Shown: positions 16,208 through 23,146 of the stretch, one piece after another
Layout: each line of letters opens with the position of its first letter
Position numbering within the stretch: the stretch's first letter is position 1
DNA from: Ruminococcus flavefaciens
Lineage (GTDB): Bacteria; Bacillota; Clostridia; Oscillospirales; Ruminococcaceae
Assembly (NCBI GenBank): GCA_002309635.1
Contig: DBXO01000050.1
Span: 1 to 23,146 of the forward strand
Length of the DNA: 23,146 bases
Direction of reading: 5' to 3'
The notes under the pieces: generated by a model
What the model saw: the letters and a program-made list of their open reading frames with translations, nothing else
What the model was told of the DNA's origin: nothing
The model's database searches: none
Position numbers and translations under genes: made by a program

Positions 16208-16326
16208 ATGTTTCGATAAAACATGCACTGGGACTTTAATTGGGGGTGATGTTTCCATGCAGACTCTGTACAGCTTTTCTTACAGGCATGGTCTAACTAT
16301 ATCATCTCACCAATCAATCAAGCTTC
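16208..16326 (+). promoter_or_regulatory. Highly structured leader RNA, possible riboswitch or attenuator sensor
   Basis: A nested, long-stem fold is visible. GGTGATG (16245-16251) can pair with CAT..CACC (16303-16311). Inside it CCATGC (16255-16260) pairs with GCATGG (16286-16291), and CTGTA (16266-16270) pairs with TACAG (16281-16285). It is followed by a terminator hairpin still upstream of the coding region, the arrangement of transcriptional attenuators. I could not match it to a known riboswitch class; a loose resemblance to class II c-di-GMP RNAs was not sustained. Confidence 0.45.
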
Positions 16327-16370
16327 AAAGGCGTACTGACGGGATAATTATATCTACAGGTACGCTTTTT
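16327..16370 (+). terminator. Intrinsic terminator inside the leader (attenuator)
   Basis: GCGTAC (16331-16336) pairs with GTACGC (16360-16365). The stem extends through a G-T pair into AAA/TTT and is followed by TTTTTATATTTT. The loop is about 23 bases. It lies after the promoter and about 88 bases before the start codon, so full-length transcription needs read-through. A second small hairpin, AGTGG-CAAGA-CCACT, follows at 16399-16413. Confidence 0.6.
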
Positions 16371-16457
16371 ATATTTTATCTGTAACGATGAGGATACAAG
16401 TGGCAAGACCACTCGTCAGCACAGAAGTACTTTTATATTATAATGGAGGAAAATGAA

Positions 16458-19385
16458 ATGAATAAGGCAAAAAAGACTTCTTTCAAAAAAGTTGCTGCTG
16501 GCGCTCTCGCAGTTATCACACTCGCATCATACTCGCTCCCTGCTAATACAGGAATTCTCTCCACAAGACCTACTATCACTGCAAGCGCAACAGGAACCGC
16601 AAACAGTATACACGTTTACGGAACTATCAAGAACGCCACAGGTGAAACACTGAAAGTCGTATACTACAAGCAGTCTGACCTCAACAGAATCCAGTCGCGT
16701 GATTTCAAAAGCGGTGAATCATGGGCATTCGACGGCGATATCGTAAAGATCGTCAGCCCTGTAAGCCTTAATTTCCCCAAGCAGTGGAATCAGGGCACTC
16801 ACCTCAAGGCAGGCACTCCCAATGTTGACGCCATCACGACCTGCACTGTCACCGACAAGGGCTATGAATATACATTCTCTTCACCAAAGGGCAATACATA
16901 TCAGTACGAGAACAAGGCATACGGCGCAAACGAAGTCATCTTCTCAAAAACAAGCAATTACGTCTCAAACGACGCCGATACTCACTCTCTTATCGGTTCA
17001 AACGAGAAAGAGCCACACGATATCGCAGATTATTCCGTAAGGGTCGTTTCATATGATCCCAACGGAACTGTTCCCTCAAATTCCTTTGCAGAGACAAAGC
17101 AGAAGGGCTTGTGGCAGAGCAACAACTCGGGAACTCTCAACAACACAGCTTACGCAGAGTGGGAGGTAACCGTTCCCCAGGATCACACGGTAAATATAAA
17201 CTACTGGGTATCCTGCGAGGAGAACATCGACTACCTCAATATGAAAGTCAACGGCAATACTGTCGCAAATAAGGCTACCAACAAGGAAGCAGGCGTTATC
17301 ACCCTTACCCCCGGCACCTACAGGATATCTGCCGAATATGTACATGAGCAGGACGACAAGGGTGCAGTTTCACAGAACAGCTGCTACTTCCTCGACTGCG
17401 TATTCGTACAGTTCTCAAATCACTGCGAGAAGTGCGATTATACCGACACAAGGGTTTACATGCAGATAGAGGATTTCACAGACAGCGATACTGGCAAGTT
17501 CGCTGTACAGAACGGCAAGACAATCTCTCACACCATGAATTTTGCAGACCTCGGCTACGAGTACTGGTGCGAAAAGTCATTCTCCGTTTATTCAAAGGAA
17601 AGACTTTACTTCGAGGACTACGAAGGCAAATTCACATGGTCCGAGAATATAGGCAATTTCACATACAACAACGCCAAGTATCCCTTCAGATACGACGTTA
17701 ACGTACCCAACCCGGAGGTAGGCGTATTCATCCCCGTAACAAAGGGATTCTACGAATACGACAGCAATCCTGTCTTTACCGCAAAGGCAAAGAAGGGCAC
17801 AGCTCCCGACGCAAAGGTACTCACTCCCGACAACTTCTACATAACTCTCAATCCCGACCTCAGTGCTGAGGACGCTGCTGAGATACAGGCTATCATAGAT
17901 TCTCCCGAAACTGCAAAGTGGGTCAACATAACCTCATATGACCGCAACACAAAGCTCATCAATGCGGCTTACTACGTTATCTACAATCCCGCTCTCAAGA
18001 AGTACCTCGGCGATGATTACGATTCAGATGTAGTTGCATGCATGGTTGAGGAGTTCGGCAAGTATGAGATATCTTCTTCCGATATCACTTCATCTGCTGA
18101 CCTTATCCTCCTTGACAGCAACGGCAAGGCTTATCCCAACAAGTTCATAAGCGTTTCTTCAAAGGATGAGGACGGCAATGTATCAGCTCTCACTCTTGGT
18201 GAGGACTATGAGATCACTTCTGCCGAGACTGTTTCAAAGGCCGGAGAGTTCACAGTTACAGTAAATGGTATCAACAGATGTGCAGGTACTGCAACAAAGA
18301 CACTGACCATCGCTGAAGCAGACGCACTCACAAAGATCGCTGCAAAGGCTGCCGACTACTATAACGAGGGCAACATCGAATACTACGCAGACGCAAACGG
18401 CAACTTCTACCTCCCTGTTTCAGGCTTGACAAATGCTTACAGAAAGGCATCAAAGGAGGAGATCACTCTCCCTGTTATCCCCATACCCGCACCGTTTTTC
18501 AAGTCACAGAGCCTTATCCTCAGCGGAAAGATCGGCGTTAACTTCTTCCTCGACCTGACAGCTCTCTCTGACGAAGAAAAGGCTGCAAGCTATGTTGAGT
18601 TCACTGTCAACGGCGAAACGACCATAGACAAGTTCGACGAGAACTCAAAGAATCAGGCAGGCACATTATACGGCTTCACATGCTATGTAAATTCAGTTCA
18701 GATGGCTGATACCATCACAGCTGTATTCCACTACGGCGATGACGAGACCATTACAAAGACATATTCAGTACTCGATTATATCAACTCTATCGACAAGAAC
18801 GCTGCTAACTATGATGAGACAACTCTTGCTCTTATCCATTCCATAGCAGACTACGGTCACTATTCACAGCCCTTCCTTTCAGCTGCAAACAACTGGACTG
18901 TCGGCGAGGATCACGCTGAAATGAGCAAGGTATACACAGAGTCATACGACTATGATTCTATCAGAGCTTCCGTAAAGGACTACGCTCACAAGGCTTCACT
19001 CGTTGAGAAGGATATCGCAAAGATCACATACTCACTGGTACTCAATGCAGAGACAACTATCAATGTGTTCGTTGCTCCCGCAGCAGACTACACAGGAAAT
19101 GTTGCAATAAGCATAAATGATCTCAGCGAGGACGAGTACTCAGTTGCAAAGCAGGCTGACGGACGCTACAAGATCGTTATCTCAAATATCTCAGCACACA
19201 ACCTCGGAAAGACCTTCAATGTAAAGGTTACTACAGAAAACGGCGTATCAACATACGATGTATCTGTTCTTTCATACGTAAACACTGTTCTGAACAGTGA
19301 AAGCTTCGATGAAGCAGCTAAAAACGCAGTTTCCTCAATCTACAAGTATTTTGAGGCAACAATAAATTACAGAAATAAAAAGTGA
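16458..19385 (+). CDS. Large secreted surface protein with jelly-roll-like and Ig-like regions and the unnamed C-terminal module
   Basis: 975 residues from ATG 16458, chosen because GGAGG lies about 8 bases upstream; ATG 16443 overlaps that site. The N-terminus has a basic stretch, a hydrophobic core and an extended tail ending ITASA. Around residues 230-315 is a beta-sandwich-like domain (AEWEVTVPQDHTVNINYWVS through GTYRISAEYVHEQ and CYFLDCVFVQF), resembling carbohydrate-binding jelly rolls. Residues about 555-620 look Ig-like (GKAYPNKF then AGEFTVTVNG). From about 680 to the end is the module shared with the protein at 10527 (LILSGKIGVNFFLDL, TYSVLDYINSI, VSVLSYVNTVLN). There is no dockerin, sortase motif or catalytic signature. 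Frequent AAG, CTC and ATC codons, a strong promoter and a good SD suggest high expression. Function is unknown; an abundant extracellular binding or coat protein is plausible. Confidence 0.8.
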   Translation: MNKAKKTSFKKVAAGALAVITLASYSLPANTGILSTRPTITASATGTANSIHVYGTIKNATGETLKVVYYKQSDLNRIQSRDFKSGESWAFDGDIVKIVSPVSLNFPKQWNQGTHLKAGTPNVDAITTCTVTDKGYEYTFSSPKGNTYQYENKAYGANEVIFSKTSNYVSNDADTHSLIGSNEKEPHDIADYSVRVVSYDPNGTVPSNSFAETKQKGLWQSNNSGTLNNTAYAEWEVTVPQDHTVNINYWVSCEENIDYLNMKVNGNTVANKATNKEAGVITLTPGTYRISAEYVHEQDDKGAVSQNSCYFLDCVFVQFSNHCEKCDYTDTRVYMQIEDFTDSDTGKFAVQNGKTISHTMNFADLGYEYWCEKSFSVYSKERLYFEDYEGKFTWSENIGNFTYNNAKYPFRYDVNVPNPEVGVFIPVTKGFYEYDSNPVFTAKAKKGTAPDAKVLTPDNFYITLNPDLSAEDAAEIQAIIDSPETAKWVNITSYDRNTKLINAAYYVIYNPALKKYLGDDYDSDVVACMVEEFGKYEISSSDITSSADLILLDSNGKAYPNKFISVSSKDEDGNVSALTLGEDYEITSAETVSKAGEFTVTVNGINRCAGTATKTLTIAEADALTKIAAKAADYYNEGNIEYYADANGNFYLPVSGLTNAYRKASKEEITLPVIPIPAPFFKSQSLILSGKIGVNFFLDLTALSDEEKAASYVEFTVNGETTIDKFDENSKNQAGTLYGFTCYVNSVQMADTITAVFHYGDDETITKTYSVLDYINSIDKNAANYDETTLALIHSIADYGHYSQPFLSAANNWTVGEDHAEMSKVYTESYDYDSIRASVKDYAHKASLVEKDIAKITYSLVLNAETTINVFVAPAADYTGNVAISINDLSEDEYSVAKQADGRYKIVISNISAHNLGKTFNVKVTTENGVSTYDVSVLSYVNTVLNSESFDEAAKNAVSSIYKYFEATINYRNKK

Positions 19386-19399
19386 TAAGGAGGATCGAT

Positions 19400-19495
19400 A
19401 TGGAGAAGTACATTACAGCAGAGATCGAGATCACAAAGTTCGAGACAGAAGATGTTATTACTGCAAGTGATACAACAACTCCTGAGGTAGGCTGA
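19400..19495 (+). CDS. 31-residue acidic, Thr-rich peptide
   Basis: A short gene 14 bases after the stop of the large secreted protein, with a near-perfect SD (AAGGAGG, 19387-19393) six bases before the ATG. The product has 31 residues, with 8 acidic, 2 basic and 7 Thr: MEKYITAEIEITKFETEDV followed by ITASDTTTPEVG. It has no hydrophobic leader, no Cys and no membrane segment. The pattern KY..xExxxxKFExEDVIxxS resembles short peptides I recall from gut Ruminococcus and Lachnospiraceae genomes; that is memory, not a search result. A terminator starts 8 bases after the stop, so the gene closes the transcription unit that begins at 16208. Function is unknown; options are a precursor or signal peptide, a chaperone-like partner, or a regulatory peptide. 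Confidence 0.75.
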   Translation: MEKYITAEIEITKFETEDVITASDTTTPEVG

Positions 19496-19502
19496 TTCAC
19501 GC

Positions 19503-19526
19503 GGGGCGAGACGAATGTCTCGCCCC
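19503..19526 (+). terminator. Strong hairpin terminator after the peptide gene
   Basis: GGGGCGAGAC (19503-19512) pairs perfectly with GTCTCGCCCC (19517-19526) around the loop GAAT. The T-tract is weak (ATTTACT), so some read-through into the lipoprotein gene is possible. Confidence 0.75.
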
Positions 19527-19557
19527 ATTTACTATGCATAAGAAGGAGAATAACAGA

Positions 19558-19905
19558 ATGAAAATAAAAGCAATTGCCGTCCTGCTGATAATGCTTGCAG
19601 GCATGACCTCCTGCAAAAGCGGTACTGACAGCTCTGAGCCGTCAGGCACTGTCGCCGGGACCACAGCAGTCACAACTCAGAAAGAGGAGGAAACGACTGC
19701 TCAGACAACAAAGGCAGAGTCAACAACAGCAGCAGCCACAACGTCCGTACAGAAAACACCAGACGAGACTACTGCCGTAACAGAACCAGCAGAAGAGGAT
19801 ACCGTGTCAGGAACTTCATCAGTTGAAAGCACTGCCGAACCTGCCGAAAATAAGCCGGGCGTAAGAGTTGACGCCAACGGAGACGTAATTCTTCCCGAAG
19901 TCTGA
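19558..19905 (+). CDS. Thr/Ser/Glu-rich lipoprotein of unknown function
   Basis: 115 residues from ATG 19558, preceded by AAGGAGA with a 7-base spacer; an in-frame ATG at 19534 has no site and would spoil the signal peptide. Residues 1-19 are a lipoprotein signal with the lipobox-like end GMTSC, making Cys19 the lipidated residue. The rest is low complexity, rich in Thr, Glu, Ala and Ser, and ends with GVRVDANGDVILPEV. It looks like the linker of a cell-surface lipoprotein without the folded domain that normally follows. No continuation was seen in the downstream sequence. It may be a spacer or brush-like lipoprotein. It lies just beyond the terminator of the peptide gene and has no obvious promoter of its own. 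Confidence 0.75.
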   Translation: MKIKAIAVLLIMLAGMTSCKSGTDSSEPSGTVAGTTAVTTQKEEETTAQTTKAESTTAAATTSVQKTPDETTAVTEPAEEDTVSGTSSVESTAEPAENKPGVRVDANGDVILPEV

Positions 19906-19975
19906 TTTTGCTTACTTTACATTTTTATGTGCTTATATCCTTAAGATTTCGTTATTATTACCACTGTGCAACAGA

Positions 19976-20004
19976 TTGACACAGGCGCTCTGATGTGGTA
20001 TACT
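19976..20004 (+). promoter_or_regulatory. Sigma-A promoter of the isochorismatase-like gene
   Basis: TTGACA (19976-19981), 17 bases, TATACT (19999-20004): nearly consensus. Transcription should start near 20011, about 58 bases before the ATG. Confidence 0.85.
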
Positions 20005-20068
20005 ATTTAAAAGTTGTTTTTACATATTGTGTAAAAAAGAAAGATAACAAATCAAGGGAGATATGTAT

Positions 20069-20587
20069 ATGAAAGAGGCTTTACTTATAATCGACGTTCA
20101 GAACGACTACTTCGAGGGCGGAGCTTGTATGCTCCACGATCCGCGAAAGGCTGAGAAAAAAATAGCACAGCTCATTTCAGAGAGCCGCAGTATCGGCCGT
20201 CCTGTTATATATATCAAGCACATCAACCCCGACAGCGAGGCTTTCTTCAACGAAGGTACTTACGGCTGTGAGATATCGGAGCGTATCGCTCCCCTGCCAA
20301 ATGATATCGTCATCAACAAATACTGCCCGAACAGCTTCCTCGGCACCGAGCTCAACGACTGCCTGCGCAGTCTCGGCGTGGAAAAGCTCATAGTATGCGG
20401 CATGATGACACATATGTGCGTTGATACAACAGTACGCGCCGCTATGGACCACGGCTATGCTGTAACTCTCGTTGCAGACGCATGCGCTACAAGGGATCTT
20501 GAGATAAACGGTGAGATAATCCCCGCGGAAACTGTCCAGAAGACCTATATAGCTTCTCTCGCCGGTATCTTTGCAGAGATAGTCTGA
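20069..20587 (+). CDS. Isochorismatase-like cysteine hydrolase
   Basis: 172 residues in the isochorismatase/nicotinamidase superfamily. The catalytic triad is intact: Asp9 in LLIIDVQNDY, Lys84 in INKYCPNSF, and Cys117 in GMMTHMCVDTT, which also shows the usual cis-peptide region before the Cys. The start at 20069 is preferred over the in-frame ATG at 20063 because GGGAG is 8 bases upstream. Members hydrolyse nicotinamide, isochorismate, N-carbamoyl compounds or ureidoacrylate. The nicotinamidase metal-site pattern is not evident, so the substrate is left open. It has its own near-consensus promoter; the ldhA gene follows after a 17-bp inverted repeat and may be partly co-transcribed. Length is typical of the single-domain members. 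Confidence 0.9.
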   Translation: MKEALLIIDVQNDYFEGGACMLHDPRKAEKKIAQLISESRSIGRPVIYIKHINPDSEAFFNEGTYGCEISERIAPLPNDIVINKYCPNSFLGTELNDCLRSLGVEKLIVCGMMTHMCVDTTVRAAMDHGYAVTLVADACATRDLEINGEIIPAETVQKTYIASLAGIFAEIV

Positions 20588-20633
20588 ACCGCGTATTATT
20601 TTGGCAAATCAAGTGATAATACAACAGAAACTG

Positions 20634-20674
20634 ATTATGAAGCTCTAAGAATCTTTCTCTTAGAGCTTCATAAT
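20634..20674. repeat. 17-bp perfect inverted repeat without T-tract
   Basis: 20634-20650 pairs perfectly with 20658-20674 (core GAAGCTCTAAGA / TCTTAGAGCTTC) around the loop ATCTTTC. Neither side has the T-run of an intrinsic terminator. It may be a weak terminator, an mRNA-stabilising hairpin or an operator ahead of ldhA. Confidence 0.7.
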
Positions 20675-20711
20675 TAATGGGCAAACTAAATCATAACAGG
20701 AAGGTGATACC

Positions 20712-21692
20712 ATGAAAGCTGCTTTTTTTGACACTAAGCCCTATGATACTCCGGCTTTTGAGAAATTCGGCAAAGAAAACGGCATTAAGTTCAAGTTCTA
20801 CGAGACCAAGCTCAACGAGGACACTGCCGAGCTGGCAAAGGGCTGCGAGGCTGCCTGCGTTTTTGTAAACGATACTGTCAACGCCGCCGTTATCGACAAG
20901 CTCTGTGCTCTCGGTGTAAAGGTACTGGCCCTCCGCTGTGCGGGCTACAACAACGTCGATATCAAGTACGCAAAGGACAAGCTGAGAGTCGTAAGCGTTC
21001 CCGCTTATTCGCCATACGCTGTAGCAGAACACGCTATGGCTCTGCTCCTTACGTCGATCCGCCGCGTACACAAGGCGTTTATCCGTACCCGCGACCATAA
21101 TTTTTCGCTGAACGGTCTTACAGGCTTCGACCTTCACGGAAAGACTGTGGGCGTTGTGGGTACAGGTAAGATAGGACGTATATTCATAAATATCTGCCGC
21201 GGCTTCGGCATGAACGTCATTGCATACGACAAGTTCCCCGCCAAGGACAGCGATATCGACTATGTGGAGCTTGACGAGCTTTTCAGCAGGAGCGATATCA
21301 TCTCCTTCCACTGTCCGCTCACCGATGAGACCTACCATATGATAGACAGCAGTTCAGTTGACAAACTGAAAAAGGGCGTGGTCATCGTCAATACCTCAAG
21401 AGGCGCCCTTATCGACGCAGAGGCTCTCCTTGAGGGCATAAAAGCACGTAAAATAGGCGCTGCCTGCCTTGACGTATACGAGGAGGAAGCCGATGTGTTC
21501 TTTCAAGACTTTTCAGGTCACATCATCGCCGACGATACACTTGCAAGACTTATCTCTATGCCAAATGTTATCGTTACTTCACATCAGGCTTTCCTTACGG
21601 AGGAAGCTCTCAGCAATATCGCCGAAACTACGGTAAACAACATAACTGCCTGCCTCAGGGGCGAGGAATGCCCCAACGAGCTGCATATCTGA
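20712..21692 (+). CDS. ldhA: D-lactate dehydrogenase
   Basis: 326 residues, full length for the NAD-dependent D-2-hydroxyacid dehydrogenases, and close in pattern to E. coli LdhA across the whole length (GCEAACVFVND, ALRCAGYNNVD, RTRDHNFSLNGLTGF, HQAFLTEEAL). The Rossmann motif GVVGTGKIG is at 147-155. The catalytic triad is Arg230 (NTSRGALID), Glu259 (DVYEEE) and His291 (SHQAF), with spacings of 29 and 32 residues as in known D-LDHs. It reduces pyruvate to D-lactate and reoxidises NADH in the cytoplasm during fermentation. GGAAGGTG lies before the ATG. coaBC begins 11 bases after its stop codon, so the two genes are probably co-transcribed, though they are unrelated in pathway. Confidence 0.94.
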   Translation: MKAAFFDTKPYDTPAFEKFGKENGIKFKFYETKLNEDTAELAKGCEAACVFVNDTVNAAVIDKLCALGVKVLALRCAGYNNVDIKYAKDKLRVVSVPAYSPYAVAEHAMALLLTSIRRVHKAFIRTRDHNFSLNGLTGFDLHGKTVGVVGTGKIGRIFINICRGFGMNVIAYDKFPAKDSDIDYVELDELFSRSDIISFHCPLTDETYHMIDSSSVDKLKKGVVIVNTSRGALIDAEALLEGIKARKIGAACLDVYEEEADVFFQDFSGHIIADDTLARLISMPNVIVTSHQAFLTEEALSNIAETTVNNITACLRGEECPNELHI

Positions 21693-21703
21693 GGTGAATA
21701 AAA

Positions 21704-22903
21704 ATGCTTACAGGAAAAACCGTCTTACTCGGAGTTACAAGCTCCATTGCTATCTACAAGACCTGCAACCTTGCACGCATGCTGACAAAACTCGGTGCCG
21801 ACGTTCACGTTGCTATGACACCGAATTCGCTGAATTTCGTTCAGCCCCTTACATTCGAGACTCTCACTCAGCACAAATGCCTTATCGACACCTTTGACCG
21901 CAATTTCGAGTACAGCGTGGAGCACGTTTCCATTGCAAAAAAAGCAGACGTTGTTATGATAGCACCCGCTTCTGCAAACGTTATCGGCAAGATCGCAAAC
22001 GGTATCGCAGATGATATGCTGACTACCACCGTTATGGCCTGTACGTGCAAAAAGATAATTGCTCCCGCTATGAACCATAATATGTTCCATAACCCCATAG
22101 TTCAGGACAATATAGAGAAGCTGAAAAAATTCGGCTATGAAATAGTGGAGCCCGTCCGCGGAATGCTTGCCAACAGAGATATCGGCGACGGAAAGCTCCC
22201 CGACGAGGAAACTCTTCTTGAATATATCGTCCGCGAGGCTGCTTTTGAGAAAGACCTCGCAGGGAAAAAAATACTCGTTACCGCAGGCGCTACCCGTGAA
22301 AGTATCGACCCTGTCCGCTTCATCACCAACCACTCCAGCGGAAAAATGGGCTTTGCTCTTGCAAGGGCAGCTATGCTGAGAGGTGCTGATGTTACGGTAG
22401 TTGCAGCCCACACAGATGTTGAGCCGCCTATGTTCGTGAACGTTGTCCCCGTAAAATCTGCGGAGGATATGTTCAATGCAGTAAAGGAAAGACTCGACAG
22501 CATAGATATTATCATAAAGGCGGCGGCTGTTGCGGATTATACTCCCGTTACCACTGCCACAAGCAAGATAAAGAAATCTGACGGAGATATGAGCATACCT
22601 CTCAAGCGCACTACCGATATCCTTAAGTATATCGGCGAAAACCGCCGCGAAGGTCAGGTAGTCTGCGGCTTCTCAATGGAGACCGACAACGTTATTGAGA
22701 ACTCCCGTGCAAAGCTGACCAAGAAGAACTGCGATATGATATGCGCTAATTCCCTTAAAAAGGCGGGCTCGGGCTTCGGTACAGACACCAATATCATTAC
22801 TATGATAACTCCCGAAGATACGCAGGAAATGGAGCTTATGTCCAAATTCGACGCGGCTAATATCATACTTACCAGGCTTAAGGCTATCTCTGAGCGAAAG
22901 TGA
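21704..22903 (+). CDS. coaBC: Bifunctional phosphopantothenoylcysteine decarboxylase / phosphopantothenate-cysteine ligase
   Basis: 399 residues (Dfp/CoaBC family), two steps of coenzyme A synthesis: CTP-dependent joining of 4'-phosphopantothenate with cysteine, then FMN-dependent decarboxylation to 4'-phosphopantetheine. The CoaC half (1-180) has LLGVTSSIAIYK, His74 (VEHVSIAK) and PAMN with Asn124. The CoaB half (187-399) has VTAGATRESIDPVRFITNHSSGKMG with Asn209, AAAVADYTP and Lys288 (SKIKK). Numbering is offset by one from E. coli Dfp (His75, Asn125, Asn210, Lys289). At the position of E. coli Cys158, in the substrate flap, the sequence reads GMLANRDIGDGKLP, so Asn157 replaces the usual catalytic Cys. 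GAGGTG precedes the ATG. A terminator follows. Confidence 0.94.
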   Translation: MLTGKTVLLGVTSSIAIYKTCNLARMLTKLGADVHVAMTPNSLNFVQPLTFETLTQHKCLIDTFDRNFEYSVEHVSIAKKADVVMIAPASANVIGKIANGIADDMLTTTVMACTCKKIIAPAMNHNMFHNPIVQDNIEKLKKFGYEIVEPVRGMLANRDIGDGKLPDEETLLEYIVREAAFEKDLAGKKILVTAGATRESIDPVRFITNHSSGKMGFALARAAMLRGADVTVVAAHTDVEPPMFVNVVPVKSAEDMFNAVKERLDSIDIIIKAAAVADYTPVTTATSKIKKSDGDMSIPLKRTTDILKYIGENRREGQVVCGFSMETDNVIENSRAKLTKKNCDMICANSLKKAGSGFGTDTNIITMITPEDTQEMELMSKFDAANIILTRLKAISERK

Positions 22904-22929
22904 TCGGTAAAAAGCAAACAGCTATCATC

Positions 22930-22954
22930 AGGGCGGCTTTGCCGCCCTATTTTA
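22930..22954 (+). terminator. Intrinsic terminator after coaBC
   Basis: AGGGCGGC (22930-22937), loop TTT, GCCGCCCT (22941-22948), then ATTTTA. It lies 26 bases after the coaBC stop and would end the ldhA-coaBC transcript. Confidence 0.88.
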
Positions 22955-23114
22955 CTGCATAATTCAGGTCCTGCGTTTTCAGAATCATTTTCCGTTCACG
23001 TATTCTGTGTTCATTATTATGAACAGGCGGTATGCCGTTCTTTCACGGCTCATGCCCAAAAACGACCTACATATGTATGGTATGAATAGAGAAGTATATG
23101 CGAGAACTTATTGA

Positions 23115-23141
23115 GGAAACCCCTTTTGAAAAAGGGTTTCC
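23115..23141. terminator. Hairpin near the right edge
   Basis: GGAAACCC (23115-23122) pairs with GGGTTTCC (23134-23141), with a CTTTT/AAAAA loop base that may pair partly. The window ends 5 bases later, so the T-tract and strand cannot be judged. It may be a terminator for a gene beyond the edge. The 160 bases before it hold no supported gene. Confidence 0.4.
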
Positions 23142-23146
23142 CTAAC

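Larger units (their letters stand above)
15804..16457. other. Divergent control region with a long plus-strand leader
   Basis: About 650 bases between two divergent secreted-protein genes. It contains minus-strand promoters near 15844-15881, a plus-strand promoter at 16173-16201, and a structured, terminator-bearing leader from about 16208. The segment 15890-16170 is AT-rich and I see nothing further in it. Confidence 0.55.

Noticed and set aside
16230..16330. A class II c-di-GMP riboswitch in the leader of the large secreted protein, suggested by TTTAATTGGG.
   Set aside because: The rest of the consensus and the pseudoknot strands could not be found.
19534..19557. Upstream in-frame ATG for the lipoprotein.
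   Set aside because: It lies just after a terminator stem, without an SD, and would add charged residues before the signal peptide.
20600..20700. Imperfect direct repeats (GGCAAATCAAGTGATAA and GGCAAACTAAATCATAA) flanking the ldhA hairpin, suggesting a small mobile element.
   Set aside because: The similarity is short and gapped, with no terminal structure or target duplication; chance is likely.
23053..23115. A 20-codon open frame beginning MPKNDLHMYG near the right edge.
   Set aside because: It has no ribosome binding site, no promoter and no recognised similarity.

Overview
The window looks like a chromosomal segment of a cellulosome-forming Ruminococcus (Bacillota, Oscillospiraceae; something like R. 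flavefaciens or R. champanellensis). The signs are two different dockerin modules on secreted proteins, a CE1-type esterase, a GH11-derived protein, LRR and DUF285 surface proteins, strong AGGAGG-type ribosome binding sites and sigma-A promoters with 17-base spacers. The species assignment is an inference from these families; no rRNA or tRNA gene was found.

Layout. (1) 1-821: N-terminal part of a secreted CE1-like esterase on the minus strand, running off the left edge. (2) 1573-6863: a two-gene minus-strand operon of paralogous cytoplasmic c-di-GMP enzymes, first an EAL phosphodiesterase and then a GGDEF cyclase. Each carries a LacI/periplasmic-binding-protein-like sensor without a DNA-binding domain; the EAL protein also has an unusual C-terminal beta-helix. 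(3) 7311-10352: a divergent, secreted LRR_5 protein ending in a dockerin, preceded by a structured leader. (4) 10527-12617 (or from 10524): a secreted DUF285/BspA-like repeat protein with a C-terminal module that recurs in the protein at 16458. (5) 12702-15803, minus strand: a small nitroreductase and a dockerin protein made of three tandem GH11-like modules that appear catalytically degenerate. (6) 16173-19905: a strong promoter, a structured leader containing an intrinsic-terminator hairpin, a large secreted protein, a 31-residue acidic peptide gene, a terminator, and a Thr/Ser/Glu-rich lipoprotein. (7) 19976-22903: metabolic genes for an isochorismatase-like hydrolase, D-lactate dehydrogenase (ldhA) and CoaBC.

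How it may fit together. The left two thirds is about surface attachment and plant-polysaccharide use: an esterase, dockerin-bearing proteins that would dock on a cohesin scaffold, adhesion-type repeat proteins, and a ligand-responsive c-di-GMP pair divergent from one of the dockerin genes. That the pair controls the surface genes is a hypothesis from proximity only; no recognisable c-di-GMP riboswitch was seen. The most unusual items are the EAL plus beta-helix fusion, the triplicated degenerate GH11 protein, the attenuator-bearing leader with the short acidic peptide gene at the end of its transcription unit, and the shared unnamed C-terminal module.
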